From contig CAIXKE010000090.1 of the NCBI GenBank assembly GCA_903919975.1, positions 1-34,341 of the forward strand: DNA of 34,341 nt. Reading direction: 5' to 3'. This stretch comes from Akkermansiaceae bacterium. GTDB lineage: Bacteria > Verrucomicrobiota > Verrucomicrobiia > Verrucomicrobiales > Akkermansiaceae. Within the stretch, counting starts at the first letter, position 1. Each line of letters opens with the position of its first letter. A program made the translations under genes and the position numbers. The notes beneath the pieces were generated by a model that saw only the letters and a list, made by a program, of their open reading frames with translations, did not search any database and was not told the origin of the DNA. This document shows positions 6,777-14,869 of this stretch, one piece after another.

Positions 6777-9068
6777 TTATTTCTTCTTTGCGTTCTGCAT
6801 CGCCTGGGAAAACCAATCATTGGTCGGCGCTGCGGCGGGGCGTGAGCCTGCGGGTGGCCGAACATTGCGGTTTGACTGAGGGGACGTTTCGCGATCGCCG
6901 GGAGCCGAGCGGCGTGTGCTGTCGAGATCCGGATTGGATTTCATGGAGAGCGCGATCCGGTTGCGTTTGAGGTCCACCTCCATCACCGTGATCTGGACTT
7001 TTTGGCCGACTTTCACCACTTCCGAAGCATCTCTAACAAATTGGTCGGAGAGTTGGCTGACGTGGACGAGTCCGTCCTGATGAACGCCGACATCGACGAA
7101 GGCACCGAAGGCGGTGACGTTGGTGACGATGCCCGGGAGTTTCATGCCGACTTGGAGATCTGCAGGTTTCTCGACGCCTTCCTGGAAGGAGAACAATTCG
7201 AATTGTTTGCGTGGATCGCGGCCGGGTTTGGAGAGCTCGCCGAGGATGTCCTGCAAGGTGGGCAGGCCGACATCCGGGCTGACGTATTTTTTTAAATCGA
7301 TTTTTTTACGGGCGACTTCATTAGCTAACAAATCCTCCAGATTGGAGCCGATGTCAGCCGCCATTTGTTCGACGAGTGAGTAGCGTTCCGGGTGGACGGC
7401 TGAGGAATCGAGCGGATGACCGCCGCCGCGCACGCGGAGGAATCCGGCCGCTTGTTCGAAGGCTTTTTCACCGAGGCGTGGGACTTTCTTGAGTTGCTCG
7501 CGGGATTGGAAGGCGCCGTTTTCATTGCGCCAGGCAACGATGTTTTCGGCGAGTGCTGAGTTGAGCCCGGAGACGTAGGAGAGCAATTGTTTCGACGCGG
7601 TGTTGAGTTCCACGCCCACGGCGTTCACGCAGGAAACGACGGTATCATCGAGGCTGGTTTTGAGCGCTCGCTGTTCGACGTCGTGCTGGTATTGTCCGAC
7701 GCCGATGGATTTCGGATCGAGTTTCACCAATTCCGCCAGCGGGTCCATCAGCCGGCGGCCGATGGAAACCGCACCGCGCACTGTGACATCCTCGTTGGGG
7801 AATTCCTCGCGCGCCACATCCGACGCGGAGTAGATCGAGGCACCGCTTTCATTGACCATCACCACCGGAATGGAGGAGGGGAGTTTGAGTTTTTTGATGA
7901 ACGCTTCGGTCTCACGGCTGCCGGTGCCATTGCCGATGGCGATCGCTTCGATGTCGTGCTTTTTGACCAGAGTGGTGACCTCCACTGCCGCTTCATAGAG
8001 TTGGTTGTTCGAACCTGCGGTGGCGTGCAGCACGGTGTGATGGAGTAACTTGCCGGAGCGATCGAGCACCACGGTTTTGCAACCGGTTCGGAAACCAGGA
8101 TCGATGGCTAACAAGCGCTTCTCACCGAGCGGTGATGCAAGCAGGAGTTCGCGGAGGTTTTCAGCAAACACCTGGATTGCGGTCTCATCGGCGCGCTTTT
8201 TCGCCATCAGGCGGGCTTCGGTTTCCATCGATGGCATGAGCAGGCGCTTGCAACCGTCTTCAGTGGCGAGGGCAACCTGCTTGGCGGCCGGGCCGGAGGA
8301 TTTCACCCACTCTGGCAAGGCTTGCGAGCAGACGCGTTCGAGCGGAACCTCGACGCGCATCAACAGGAACCCATCTTTTTCGCCACGGCGGATGGCGAGC
8401 ATCCGGTGAGAAGGAATGGATTTGAACGGCTCGTTCCATTCGAAATAATCGCGGAATTTCTGCGCATCCGCCTCCTCATCCTTGCCATACATGATCTTGG
8501 AGGAAACCGTCGCTTCCTCCTCATAAATCAAGCGGACGCGACCGCGCAGCGCGGCATCATCGGCCACGCGCTCGGCAATGATATCGCGGGCACCGGACAG
8601 TGCGTCCTCGGCGGTGGGGACATCTTTTTCCACATCCACAAACTTGGCGGTCTCGTCCGCTGGGTCGGCGTGCTGGTTTTCTAGCAGCCAGTCAGCCAAT
8701 GGTGTGAGGCCGCGCTCGATCGCTTTGGTGGCGCGCGTCTGGCGCTTCGGCCGGAAGGGGGCGAAGATATCCTCAAGGCTGGTAATCGTCGTAGCGCCGT
8801 CGATTTTTTTCTTCAGCTCCGGACTGAGCAACGAGCGTTCCTCAAGCGACTTGAGGATGGTGCCGCGGCGCGAATCGAGCTCCGCAAGTTGGAGCATGCG
8901 GTCGCGGATGGTCGTGATTTGGACCTCGTCGAGTGAGCCGGTTTGTTCCTTCCGGTAGCGGGAAATGAATGGGACCGTGCCACCTTCGGCAAGCAGTTTG
9001 GCGGTGGAGGAAACTGAGGAAAGCGAGATGCCGGTTTCCCGGGAAATGGTGTCGAGATGATGCGTCAT
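6777..9068 (-). CDS. tex: Tex family S1 RNA-binding protein
   Basis: 763 residues, full length for Tex (about 770). Tex proteins bind nucleic acid and associate with transcription; the precise role is unsettled. Order: N-terminal helical region (GGTVPFISRYRKEQTGSLDE, the family's hallmark opening), YqgF/RNase H-like domain from about residue 320 (LLAIDPGFRTGCKTVVLD), paired helix-hairpin-helix about 490-550 (GLNSALAENIVAWRNENG), and S1 domain about 635-710 (GIVTNVTAFGAFVDVGVHQDG). A disordered tail rich in R, P, S and N follows, ending NAKKK. Monocistronic, divergent from ptsI. Confidence 0.95.
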   Translation of the reverse strand: MTHHLDTISRETGISLSSVSSTAKLLAEGGTVPFISRYRKEQTGSLDEVQITTIRDRMLQLAELDSRRGTILKSLEERSLLSPELKKKIDGATTITSLEDIFAPFRPKRQTRATKAIERGLTPLADWLLENQHADPADETAKFVDVEKDVPTAEDALSGARDIIAERVADDAALRGRVRLIYEEEATVSSKIMYGKDEEADAQKFRDYFEWNEPFKSIPSHRMLAIRRGEKDGFLLMRVEVPLERVCSQALPEWVKSSGPAAKQVALATEDGCKRLLMPSMETEARLMAKKRADETAIQVFAENLRELLLASPLGEKRLLAIDPGFRTGCKTVVLDRSGKLLHHTVLHATAGSNNQLYEAAVEVTTLVKKHDIEAIAIGNGTGSRETEAFIKKLKLPSSIPVVMVNESGASIYSASDVAREEFPNEDVTVRGAVSIGRRLMDPLAELVKLDPKSIGVGQYQHDVEQRALKTSLDDTVVSCVNAVGVELNTASKQLLSYVSGLNSALAENIVAWRNENGAFQSREQLKKVPRLGEKAFEQAAGFLRVRGGGHPLDSSAVHPERYSLVEQMAADIGSNLEDLLANEVARKKIDLKKYVSPDVGLPTLQDILGELSKPGRDPRKQFELFSFQEGVEKPADLQVGMKLPGIVTNVTAFGAFVDVGVHQDGLVHVSQLSDQFVRDASEVVKVGQKVQITVMEVDLKRNRIALSMKSNPDLDSTRRSAPGDRETSPQSNRNVRPPAGSRPAAAPTNDWFSQAMQNAKKK

Positions 9069-9224
9069 GGGGCGGTGAAGAGCGGAAATGAAAGCAGGTT
9101 CCGAGCCCGCGGCAAGAGGCGAGCGAGACGATGTGGAGAATTCCTTATGGAGCGCGGAAAAACGCCGAAAATTGCGTCTTGATTGGATTCTTCGATGGAA
9201 TCAGGGTGCATCAAGTACAAGTCC

Positions 9225-10994
9225 ATGTCGAAGCCCGGAACCGAGTCAGAAGTCATCTATGAGGGGATCCCCGCCTCTCCGGGAATCGCCATCGCTCCGG
9301 TGCACGTGATTGCCCGCGGGTTTTCCGCGCCGGAGGTGTATCAGATCGAGGAATCCGAGGTTGCGCGCGAACAGGAGCGTTTCCGGCAGGCCATTGAAAT
9401 CACCAAGCGCCAATTGCTTGAGCTTCAAAGCCGCTTGGAGGATCTTTCCGGGGAAAACGAAAGCGGCATCTTCGAGGCACACGTGATGATGATCGAGGAC
9501 CGCGCCGTGGTGGGACGGGTGCTGACAGCCATCGAGAATCGATTGCAGAATGCGGAATACGCGTTTTACGCAGTGATGCAGAATTTCCTCGAGGCGATGC
9601 GCCGGATTCCGGACCCGTATCTTCGCGAGCGCACGGCGGACATCGAGGATGTGGCTCAGCGGGTATTGCGGAATTTTTCACCCGACAGCGAAGCGCGTCA
9701 TCAGGTGCCCGATGACAGGCATATCCTGGTTGCCTACGATCTAGCGCCATCGGATACGGCCTCGATGAACCGCCGCCATGTTCTGGGTTTGGCGACCGAG
9801 CAGGGCAGCGTGAACTCGCACACTGCCATTTTGGCGCGAGCATTTGGTGTGCCGGCGGTGGTTGGTCTTGAGGGCGCGGTGATCGAAGTGCTGGCTCTCG
9901 CTCCGGCGATTCTCGATGGCTACAGTGGAAAACTCATCCTGCATCCCACGCCGGAAACGCTGGAACGCTACCGCAAACTCAGCGATGAAAAGGCCAAAGT
10001 CCGCAGTGAACTCGAAGCCAAACGTGGTGCCGCCACTGAAACCATCGATGGTCGTGCCATCACGGTCTCGGCGAACATCGAAATCGTCGAAGAACTGCCG
10101 CTGGTGAAACGCAGCGGGGCGAAAGGCATCGGACTCTATCGGACGGAATTTCTGCTCCTGAATAATGGTGAGGAAATGCCCGATGAAAACCAACAAACGG
10201 AGTGTTATGCGAGGGTCGCGCGGGAAATGGCACCTCACAGTGTGATCATCCGGACCTTGGACGCGGGTGGCGACAAACTTCCGGTGGAGCCCTTGACGGA
10301 ACCCGAACCTAATCCCTTTTTGGGCTGGCGTGGCATCCGGGTTTCACTGGCCCGCCCGGCGATGTTCCGCGAGCAAATTCGTGCGATTCTTCGGGCGAGC
10401 GCCTTTGGCAAAGTGGCCATGATGTTTCCCATGATTTCGGGTTTGTCAGAGGTCTGGCGCTCGAAGGAAATGGTCCGTCGCTGCATGGATGAGCTGGAGA
10501 AAGAGGGGATCGCATTCGATCCCAACGTCCCCGTCGGCGTCATGATCGAGGTCCCGGCCGCCGCACTGTGTGCGGACATGCTCGCACCCGAAGTCGATTT
10601 TTTCTCAATTGGAACCAACGATCTCATTCAATACACCGTCGCAGTGGATCGTGTGAATCCACACGTCGCGGATCTTTACCGGCCGACTCATCCGGCAGTT
10701 ATCCGTCTCATCAAACGCACCATCGACGCGGCCACGGATAATGGCATTTGGACAGGAATCTGTGGTGAAATGGCGGGTGACATCCGCCTTACACCGTTGC
10801 TCATTGGCTTGGGTGTCGAAGAGCTTTCCGTCGGCCCGCAACAAGTTTCAGGGGTCGGACAGGCGATCCGTTCGCTGAGTCATGCCGAGTGCGCCGCCAT
10901 GTCGGATGAGGCGCTTCGCCACACTCGCAGTCAGGGGATTCTTGATCTTTCGTTATCTCTGGCCCGCAAGCATTACGGCGAGTTGCTGGATTGA
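9225..10994 (+). CDS. ptsI: PTS enzyme I (phosphoenolpyruvate-protein phosphotransferase)
   Basis: Takes phosphate from phosphoenolpyruvate onto a histidine and passes it to HPr. With the start at 9225 the protein has 589 residues. Phospho-histidine His199 sits in GSVNSHTAILARAFGVP (usually GGxTSHxAI). PEP-binding motifs follow: GLYRTEFLLLN, RTLDAGGDKLP, NPFLGWRGIR, GVMIEVPAA, DFFSIGTNDLIQYT, and the catalytic Cys513 in GICGEMAGD. Upstream in-frame starts (TTG 9183, ATG 9195) give short extra tails; the ATG at 9225 gives the family's usual opening. No HPr or EII gene is beside it. The next gene is glycogen synthase, which hints at control of carbon storage rather than sugar uptake. Confidence 0.94.
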   Translation: MSKPGTESEVIYEGIPASPGIAIAPVHVIARGFSAPEVYQIEESEVAREQERFRQAIEITKRQLLELQSRLEDLSGENESGIFEAHVMMIEDRAVVGRVLTAIENRLQNAEYAFYAVMQNFLEAMRRIPDPYLRERTADIEDVAQRVLRNFSPDSEARHQVPDDRHILVAYDLAPSDTASMNRRHVLGLATEQGSVNSHTAILARAFGVPAVVGLEGAVIEVLALAPAILDGYSGKLILHPTPETLERYRKLSDEKAKVRSELEAKRGAATETIDGRAITVSANIEIVEELPLVKRSGAKGIGLYRTEFLLLNNGEEMPDENQQTECYARVAREMAPHSVIIRTLDAGGDKLPVEPLTEPEPNPFLGWRGIRVSLARPAMFREQIRAILRASAFGKVAMMFPMISGLSEVWRSKEMVRRCMDELEKEGIAFDPNVPVGVMIEVPAAALCADMLAPEVDFFSIGTNDLIQYTVAVDRVNPHVADLYRPTHPAVIRLIKRTIDAATDNGIWTGICGEMAGDIRLTPLLIGLGVEELSVGPQQVSGVGQAIRSLSHAECAAMSDEALRHTRSQGILDLSLSLARKHYGELLD

Positions 10995-11025
10995 TTTGAC
11001 AGGGTTTTGAGGCGCTCGTTTGCCT

Positions 11026-11214
11026 GAATCTCGTGAGATTCCGTATATGGGGTTGCTAGGATCACTCATAGCGGATCATCAAACCAACGGATTCACAAAT
11101 CACGGATGGAAAGTCTAAGGTAAAGCATCCATCCGAAACACCATGTCCGACCGCTGCCTTGTGCTGACCGGAATCACGCGATTCCAGCTTGGTTTTTTCG
11201 TAGGGAAAAACCAA
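11026..11214 (+). promoter_or_regulatory. Structured leader between ptsI and glgA
   Basis: The 235-base spacer has four hairpins in a row: GAATCTC/GAGATTC (11026-11041), CGGATGG/CCATCCG (11103-11109 with 11129-11135), GGAATC-ACGC-GATTCC (11170-11185), and TTGGTTTTT/AAAAACCAA (11189-11214). The third is followed within 7 bases by a T6 run that lies inside the fourth, an arrangement like an attenuator. No known riboswitch class is recognisable. Regulation is inferred, not shown. Confidence 0.35.
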
Positions 11215-11223
11215 CTGGCATAA
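11143..11223 (+). CDS. Possible 26-residue leader peptide before glgA
   Basis: ATG at 11143 opens a 26-codon frame (MSDRCLVLTG, ending GKNQLA) that stops six bases before the glgA ATG. It runs through both of the last leader hairpins, so its translation would affect their folding. A weak AAGG is 24 bases upstream, too far for a good ribosome site. It could equally be a chance ORF; no homolog is known to me. Confidence 0.25.
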   Translation: MSDRCLVLTGITRFQLGFFVGKNQLA

Positions 11224-11229
11224 GCAAAT

Positions 11230-12828
11230 ATGAACACTAAAACTGATTTTCGGACACCGCGAATTCTATTGGTCACTCCGGAAATCAGTTATCTTCCCGA
11301 AGAAATGGGAAGCAGCGCGCAATGTGTTGCGGCGAAGGCTGGCGGCCTTGCGGATGTTTCGGCCGCGTTAATCTCCGCGTTGGTTTCTCAGGGAGCTGAT
11401 GTTCACGTCGCTCTGCCAAACTATCGGCGTTTGTTCAACGGCAGCATTTTTCATCTGCATGAGGCGGAGTTGAGGAAATATCATGAGGTGCTGCCCGATG
11501 CGCGGATTCATTTGGCTCAGGACCGCATTTTTTATTACAGGGAGCAAGTTTACAGTGGATACCATGATGAAGCCATGCGCATCGCGCTCGCATTTCAACG
11601 TGAGGTGATCAACCACATCATCCCGCTGGTGAAACCGGATTTGGTCCACTGCAATGATTGGATGACCGGGCTGATTCCGGCGATGGCCAGGCGCCGTGGC
11701 ATCAAGAGCATTTTCACGATTCACAATATTCACACCCGCGATGTGCCGTTGGTGAATATCGAGGAAAGCGGGATTGATGCGGCGGAGTTCTGGATGAATC
11801 TGTTTTTCAACGGGATTCCATCGCATGGTTATGAACAGGCCCGCTCGGATTTATCCGTGGATATGCTGACATCCGGCATATTTTCCGCGCATTTCATCAA
11901 TACGGTGAGCCCCCGTTTTTTATGGGAGATTGTGGATGGCCAACATCCAGTGGTGTCGGAGACGGTGCGGGCGGAGGTTCGTAATAAATATGTGGCTGGC
12001 TGCGCATCCGGGATTTTGAACGCACCGGATGCATCTTATGATCCGATCTCCGATTCCGCATTGGTCCGAAACTATGGGCCTGATGATTCCGCGATCGGCA
12101 AAGCCGCTAACAAAGCGGAGCTTCAAAAAAGACTTGGTCTTGAGGTGAATCCGGAGGCTCCGATCTTTTTTTGGCCATCTCGGTTAGATCCGCAGCAGAA
12201 AGGACCGCAATTACTGACGGACATCCTTCACCGAGTGATCATGGATCACGATCAAATCGGTCTTCAAATCGTGGTGGTGGCGGATGGGCCCCATCAAATG
12301 TGGTTTCATCGGATCGTGCATGAATTCAGACTCGGCAATCGGGTCGCGATTTGGGGTTTTGATGAAGGACTCTCCCGCTTGGCGTATGCAGGCTCGGATT
12401 TCATGATCATGCCCTCGTTGTTCGAACCCTGTGGCTTGCCTCAAATGGTGGCTCCCATTTACGGGACGCTGGCGGTGGCGCGTGCCACGGGCGGGTTGTA
12501 TGACACCGTGCGTCCGCTCGATTTGGATGCGTCGACGGGCAATGGTTTCAGATTTGAAAATTATGACTCCGGCGGGCTCCGCTGGGGAATCGATCGTGCG
12601 GTTGAATTTTTCACACAGCCCGCATGGATTCGCGAGCGCGAGATCCGGCGGATCATGATTGAAAGCAAACGGGAGTTTTCCCACGAGCAGGTGGCACGCC
12701 ATTACATGGATCAATACGAGGCGATGCTGGCTCGTCCGTTGATCGATTACAAAAGTCCTGAAAATTCCGACGAACCATGGAGTTCATCTCAGTATCATGA
12801 ATTATTGGAGGAGGCGGCAATCGCATAA
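11230..12828 (+). CDS. glgA: Glycogen synthase (ADP-glucose, GT5 family)
   Basis: Elongates alpha-1,4-glucan from a nucleotide sugar, for glycogen storage. 532 residues. The GT5 sugar-nucleotide motif KxGGL is present as KAGGLADV at residues 36-43. Glycogen synthase blocks follow: VHCNDWMTGLIPA, IFTIHNIH, and in the C-terminal Rossmann half FFWPSRLDPQQKG, IMPSLFEPCGLPQM (retaining-enzyme Glu and adjacent Cys) and ARATGGLYDTV. Slightly longer than E. coli GlgA (about 477), partly through an extended segment around residues 240-300. No branching enzyme or glgC is in the window. The ATG has no Shine-Dalgarno and lies just behind a structured leader. Its 3' end overlaps the convergent CapA-like gene by 34 bases. 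Confidence 0.92.
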   Translation: MNTKTDFRTPRILLVTPEISYLPEEMGSSAQCVAAKAGGLADVSAALISALVSQGADVHVALPNYRRLFNGSIFHLHEAELRKYHEVLPDARIHLAQDRIFYYREQVYSGYHDEAMRIALAFQREVINHIIPLVKPDLVHCNDWMTGLIPAMARRRGIKSIFTIHNIHTRDVPLVNIEESGIDAAEFWMNLFFNGIPSHGYEQARSDLSVDMLTSGIFSAHFINTVSPRFLWEIVDGQHPVVSETVRAEVRNKYVAGCASGILNAPDASYDPISDSALVRNYGPDDSAIGKAANKAELQKRLGLEVNPEAPIFFWPSRLDPQQKGPQLLTDILHRVIMDHDQIGLQIVVVADGPHQMWFHRIVHEFRLGNRVAIWGFDEGLSRLAYAGSDFMIMPSLFEPCGLPQMVAPIYGTLAVARATGGLYDTVRPLDLDASTGNGFRFENYDSGGLRWGIDRAVEFFTQPAWIREREIRRIMIESKREFSHEQVARHYMDQYEAMLARPLIDYKSPENSDEPWSSSQYHELLEEAAIA

Positions 12829-13922
12829 TCATCTTCCAGATTCACTCTGGTGAAAGAATCCGAACCAAGCCGCTTGAGCAATCGGGTCAGCCATGCGGCG
12901 TCCTCGATGGATGCACGTTCCAGGCGGAAACGCCTGACTTTCATTGGAAGCATTTGCAGGTCGGAAATCCGGTTCTTCGGTAGATTGATATCGACCAGAT
13001 AGATTATTGCCAGATCCGGCCGATAGATCTCATGCCCACGGATTCCTTCGTAGTCGTTGATGAAATCGCCGCAACCATAAAGCAATAATCCTCCTCGATG
13101 GATCTCCACGGTTTTGACATGATGGGAAGAGTGGCCGTGAACCACATGAATACCATGATCGATCAAACTTCTTCCAAAATCCAATTCATCCTGGCGTATC
13201 GCATAGCCCCAGTTGCCGCCCCAGTGGATCGAGGCGACGATTGCATCGCCTGAATTTGACAAATCGATCATTTCCCGGGCGATGCGTTTTGCAGTGCTCT
13301 CCGAAGCGTTTTCAAGCAAGTTCACTCCCGGTCGATGACTGGTAGCGGCCCATTCCTGCGGTATTCCGCTGCTGGTCATGCCATAGGAAAAGACCAAAAC
13401 CCGGCCTTTTTCCGGCATTTCCAACACTGCGGGTTCGGATGCCGCTGCTGAGTCGCATCCGGCACCGGCATGGGCGATTCCAACTCTGTCGAGGGTGATT
13501 AGTGTTTCAGTTAGGCCTTCATATCCCCAATCGAGGATGTGATTGTTGGCAAGACAACAGCAATGGATCGCCGCAGAGGTCAGGCAAGGGATGTTGCGCG
13601 GATGCATCCGGTAATGGATTGATTTGCCGCGCCAGTAATCATTACTGCTGGTGATTGCCGTCTCAAGGTTGATGATTCGGATGTCCGTATCGGCTTGATC
13701 GAGCGCGGTCAAAGCGTCGCCCCAAATATAATTCCACGTAATGGGCCGTGGAATCTTTCCATTAATGGATTCGGCGAGTGCCACATATCGTCGCGCATCC
13801 TTGACGTAGGATTCATGCAATTTTGGATTCCCTGGGGATGACAATATCTGATCGATACCCCGCCCGGTCATCACATCGCCGCAAAGGAATAAGCGGATCG
13901 TTTTTGACGGCTTCGCTCTCAT
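12795..13922 (-). CDS. CapA-family protein (poly-gamma-glutamate synthesis type)
   Basis: 375 residues from the ATG at 13922. CapA/PgsA family, a calcineurin-like metallophosphatase fold linked with poly-gamma-glutamate capsule in Bacillus but widespread with unknown roles. Seen motifs: LFLCGDVMTGRGID (11-24), RIINLETAITSS, CLANNHILDWGYEGL, IVASIHWGGNWG, VVHGHSSHHVK and YGCGDFINDYEG. These supply the Asp, Asn and His residues expected for metal binding. There is no signal peptide, unlike many CapA proteins. A longer frame to 14009 would translate through a terminator hairpin, so I reject that start. No capB or capC is nearby, so capsule synthesis is not implied. Confidence 0.85.
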   Translation of the reverse strand: MRAKPSKTIRLFLCGDVMTGRGIDQILSSPGNPKLHESYVKDARRYVALAESINGKIPRPITWNYIWGDALTALDQADTDIRIINLETAITSSNDYWRGKSIHYRMHPRNIPCLTSAAIHCCCLANNHILDWGYEGLTETLITLDRVGIAHAGAGCDSAAASEPAVLEMPEKGRVLVFSYGMTSSGIPQEWAATSHRPGVNLLENASESTAKRIAREMIDLSNSGDAIVASIHWGGNWGYAIRQDELDFGRSLIDHGIHVVHGHSSHHVKTVEIHRGGLLLYGCGDFINDYEGIRGHEIYRPDLAIIYLVDINLPKNRISDLQMLPMKVRRFRLERASIEDAAWLTRLLKRLGSDSFTRVNLEDDYAIAASSNNS

Positions 13923-13931
13923 GAATGGATC

Positions 13932-14014
13932 AAAAAAAGGGTGGGTGTCGATACAATCGACACCCACCCTGCGATTTCGAACGTGCGCGGGTGTTATGGC
14001 TTTGCGCACATTCG
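13932..14014 (-). terminator. Rho-independent terminator after hsp20
   Basis: On the minus strand, GGGTGGGTGTCGAT pairs perfectly with ATCGACACCCACCC (13939-13969; 14-bp stem, 3-base loop) and is followed by seven T (13938-13932). A second, imperfect hairpin precedes it (arms 13978-13988 and 14004-14014). This is the clearest terminator in the window. Its T-tract ends only 10 bases before the CapA-like start. Confidence 0.9.
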
Positions 14015-14022
14015 ACGATTAT

Positions 14023-14520
14023 TCAGTGCACGGGAATCTGATGAACCGCTGGTTTGATGGCGGGGTTCTTCGGAAGATGAACGGTAAGGATACCATCCTT
14101 GTATTCCGAAGTGATTTTGTCAGCGTCGGCTTGATCAGGCAGACTGAACGTGCGTTCGAATCGGCCATAAGCGCGTTCCACACGGTGGAATTTCATGTCG
14201 GTTTCTTCTTTCACCACCTTGCGTTCGCCGCTGATGCAGAGTGTTCCATCTTCGACATTGACCTTGATGTCCTCTTTTTTGACTTCCGGGAGTTCGGCTT
14301 TGACGACAAATTCTTTTTCATTTTCACCGATATCCACGGATGGAGTCCAACCGGCAATGGTCATGGATTCTTCAGCACCTTGAGGCCGAAGAGCGAATGA
14401 ACGTTGCATGCCTCGCATTAGTTCTTCCATCTCGCGTAGCGGATCCCATCGGGTGATTGGCCGCCACACGTCGAGTTCTTCGGATTTACCCAGTGGGTTC
14501 CATTTGGTTAGTAGGCTCAT
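14023..14520 (-). CDS. Small heat shock protein, Hsp20/alpha-crystallin
   Basis: ATP-independent chaperone that holds unfolding proteins. With the start at 14520 the protein has 165 residues, typical for bacterial Hsp20. The N-terminal arm carries WRPITRWDPLREMEELM, as in most class A bacterial Hsp20s. The alpha-crystallin domain runs about 55-150 (WTPSVDIGENEKEFVVKAEL, then VEDGTLCISGERK, and YGRFERTFSLP). The C-terminal IPV near the end (HQIPVH) is the I-x-I/V oligomer motif. A longer frame to 14838 has no Hsp20-like residues. I find no CIRCE element upstream. Confidence 0.95.
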   Translation of the reverse strand: MSLLTKWNPLGKSEELDVWRPITRWDPLREMEELMRGMQRSFALRPQGAEESMTIAGWTPSVDIGENEKEFVVKAELPEVKKEDIKVNVEDGTLCISGERKVVKEETDMKFHRVERAYGRFERTFSLPDQADADKITSEYKDGILTVHLPKNPAIKPAVHQIPVH

Positions 14521-14869
14521 TTTATTTTTGGTTGCCGGCGGCGTTCTCACTTGTTCCTTGGCACCGGCCGCTGGCATGGCGGGGCGAAGGAAATTGGTTT
14601 CATGTGGCGTTCGCGACCGGGTGGACAATTCCCATTCTAGCGGGGGGAAATAGGGGGAGGGGATGTGTCCCACCGAATCGCGAACGCAGTGGAAGCATAG
14701 CCGACATCGGTTTGTTGTGAATTGGGGTTCGTCGTGATCCGTCGTAGGCGATTTCACGTGAGTATGAATGAGAGAAGTCCGCAGCCTAAACATCCGGGAC
14801 GGCGAATTTACAGAACCGTGAGCGGGGGTAGCATCCAAACAGTCAGATCATCAAGCACTACAATTCCCC
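14521..14869. other. Divergent spacer between hsp20 and the dksA-like operon
   Basis: This 349-base stretch must hold the promoters of both divergent units. I see no CIRCE palindrome and no good sigma-32 promoter. A G-rich tract (runs of six, five and four G) lies at 14642-14662. TAGAAT on the minus strand (14634-14639) resembles a -10 box, but no matching -35 is clear. No gene or tRNA is visible. Confidence 0.5.

Noticed and set aside
11087..11165. Possible cyclic-di-GMP (GEMM) riboswitch before glgA
   Set aside because: A stretch with 'cacgg' and 'taaagc' recalls the class, but the conserved core and receptor segments are missing.
12795..13922. Capsule synthesis locus around the CapA-like gene
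   Set aside because: No capB, capC or other capsule genes are nearby; the family is widespread outside capsule loci.
13923..14009. Longer CapA-like start at 14009
   Set aside because: The added residues are encoded by the hsp20 terminator hairpin; CapA homology begins after 13922.
14521..14838. Hsp20 extension to 14838
   Set aside because: The 106 added residues are basic, Cys- and Pro-rich and unlike Hsp20; MSLLTKWNPLG is a normal start.
14521..14869. CIRCE element or sigma-32 promoter for hsp20
   Set aside because: No TTAGCACTC inverted repeat and no CTTGAAA box at a suitable distance; C-rich stretches alone are not enough.
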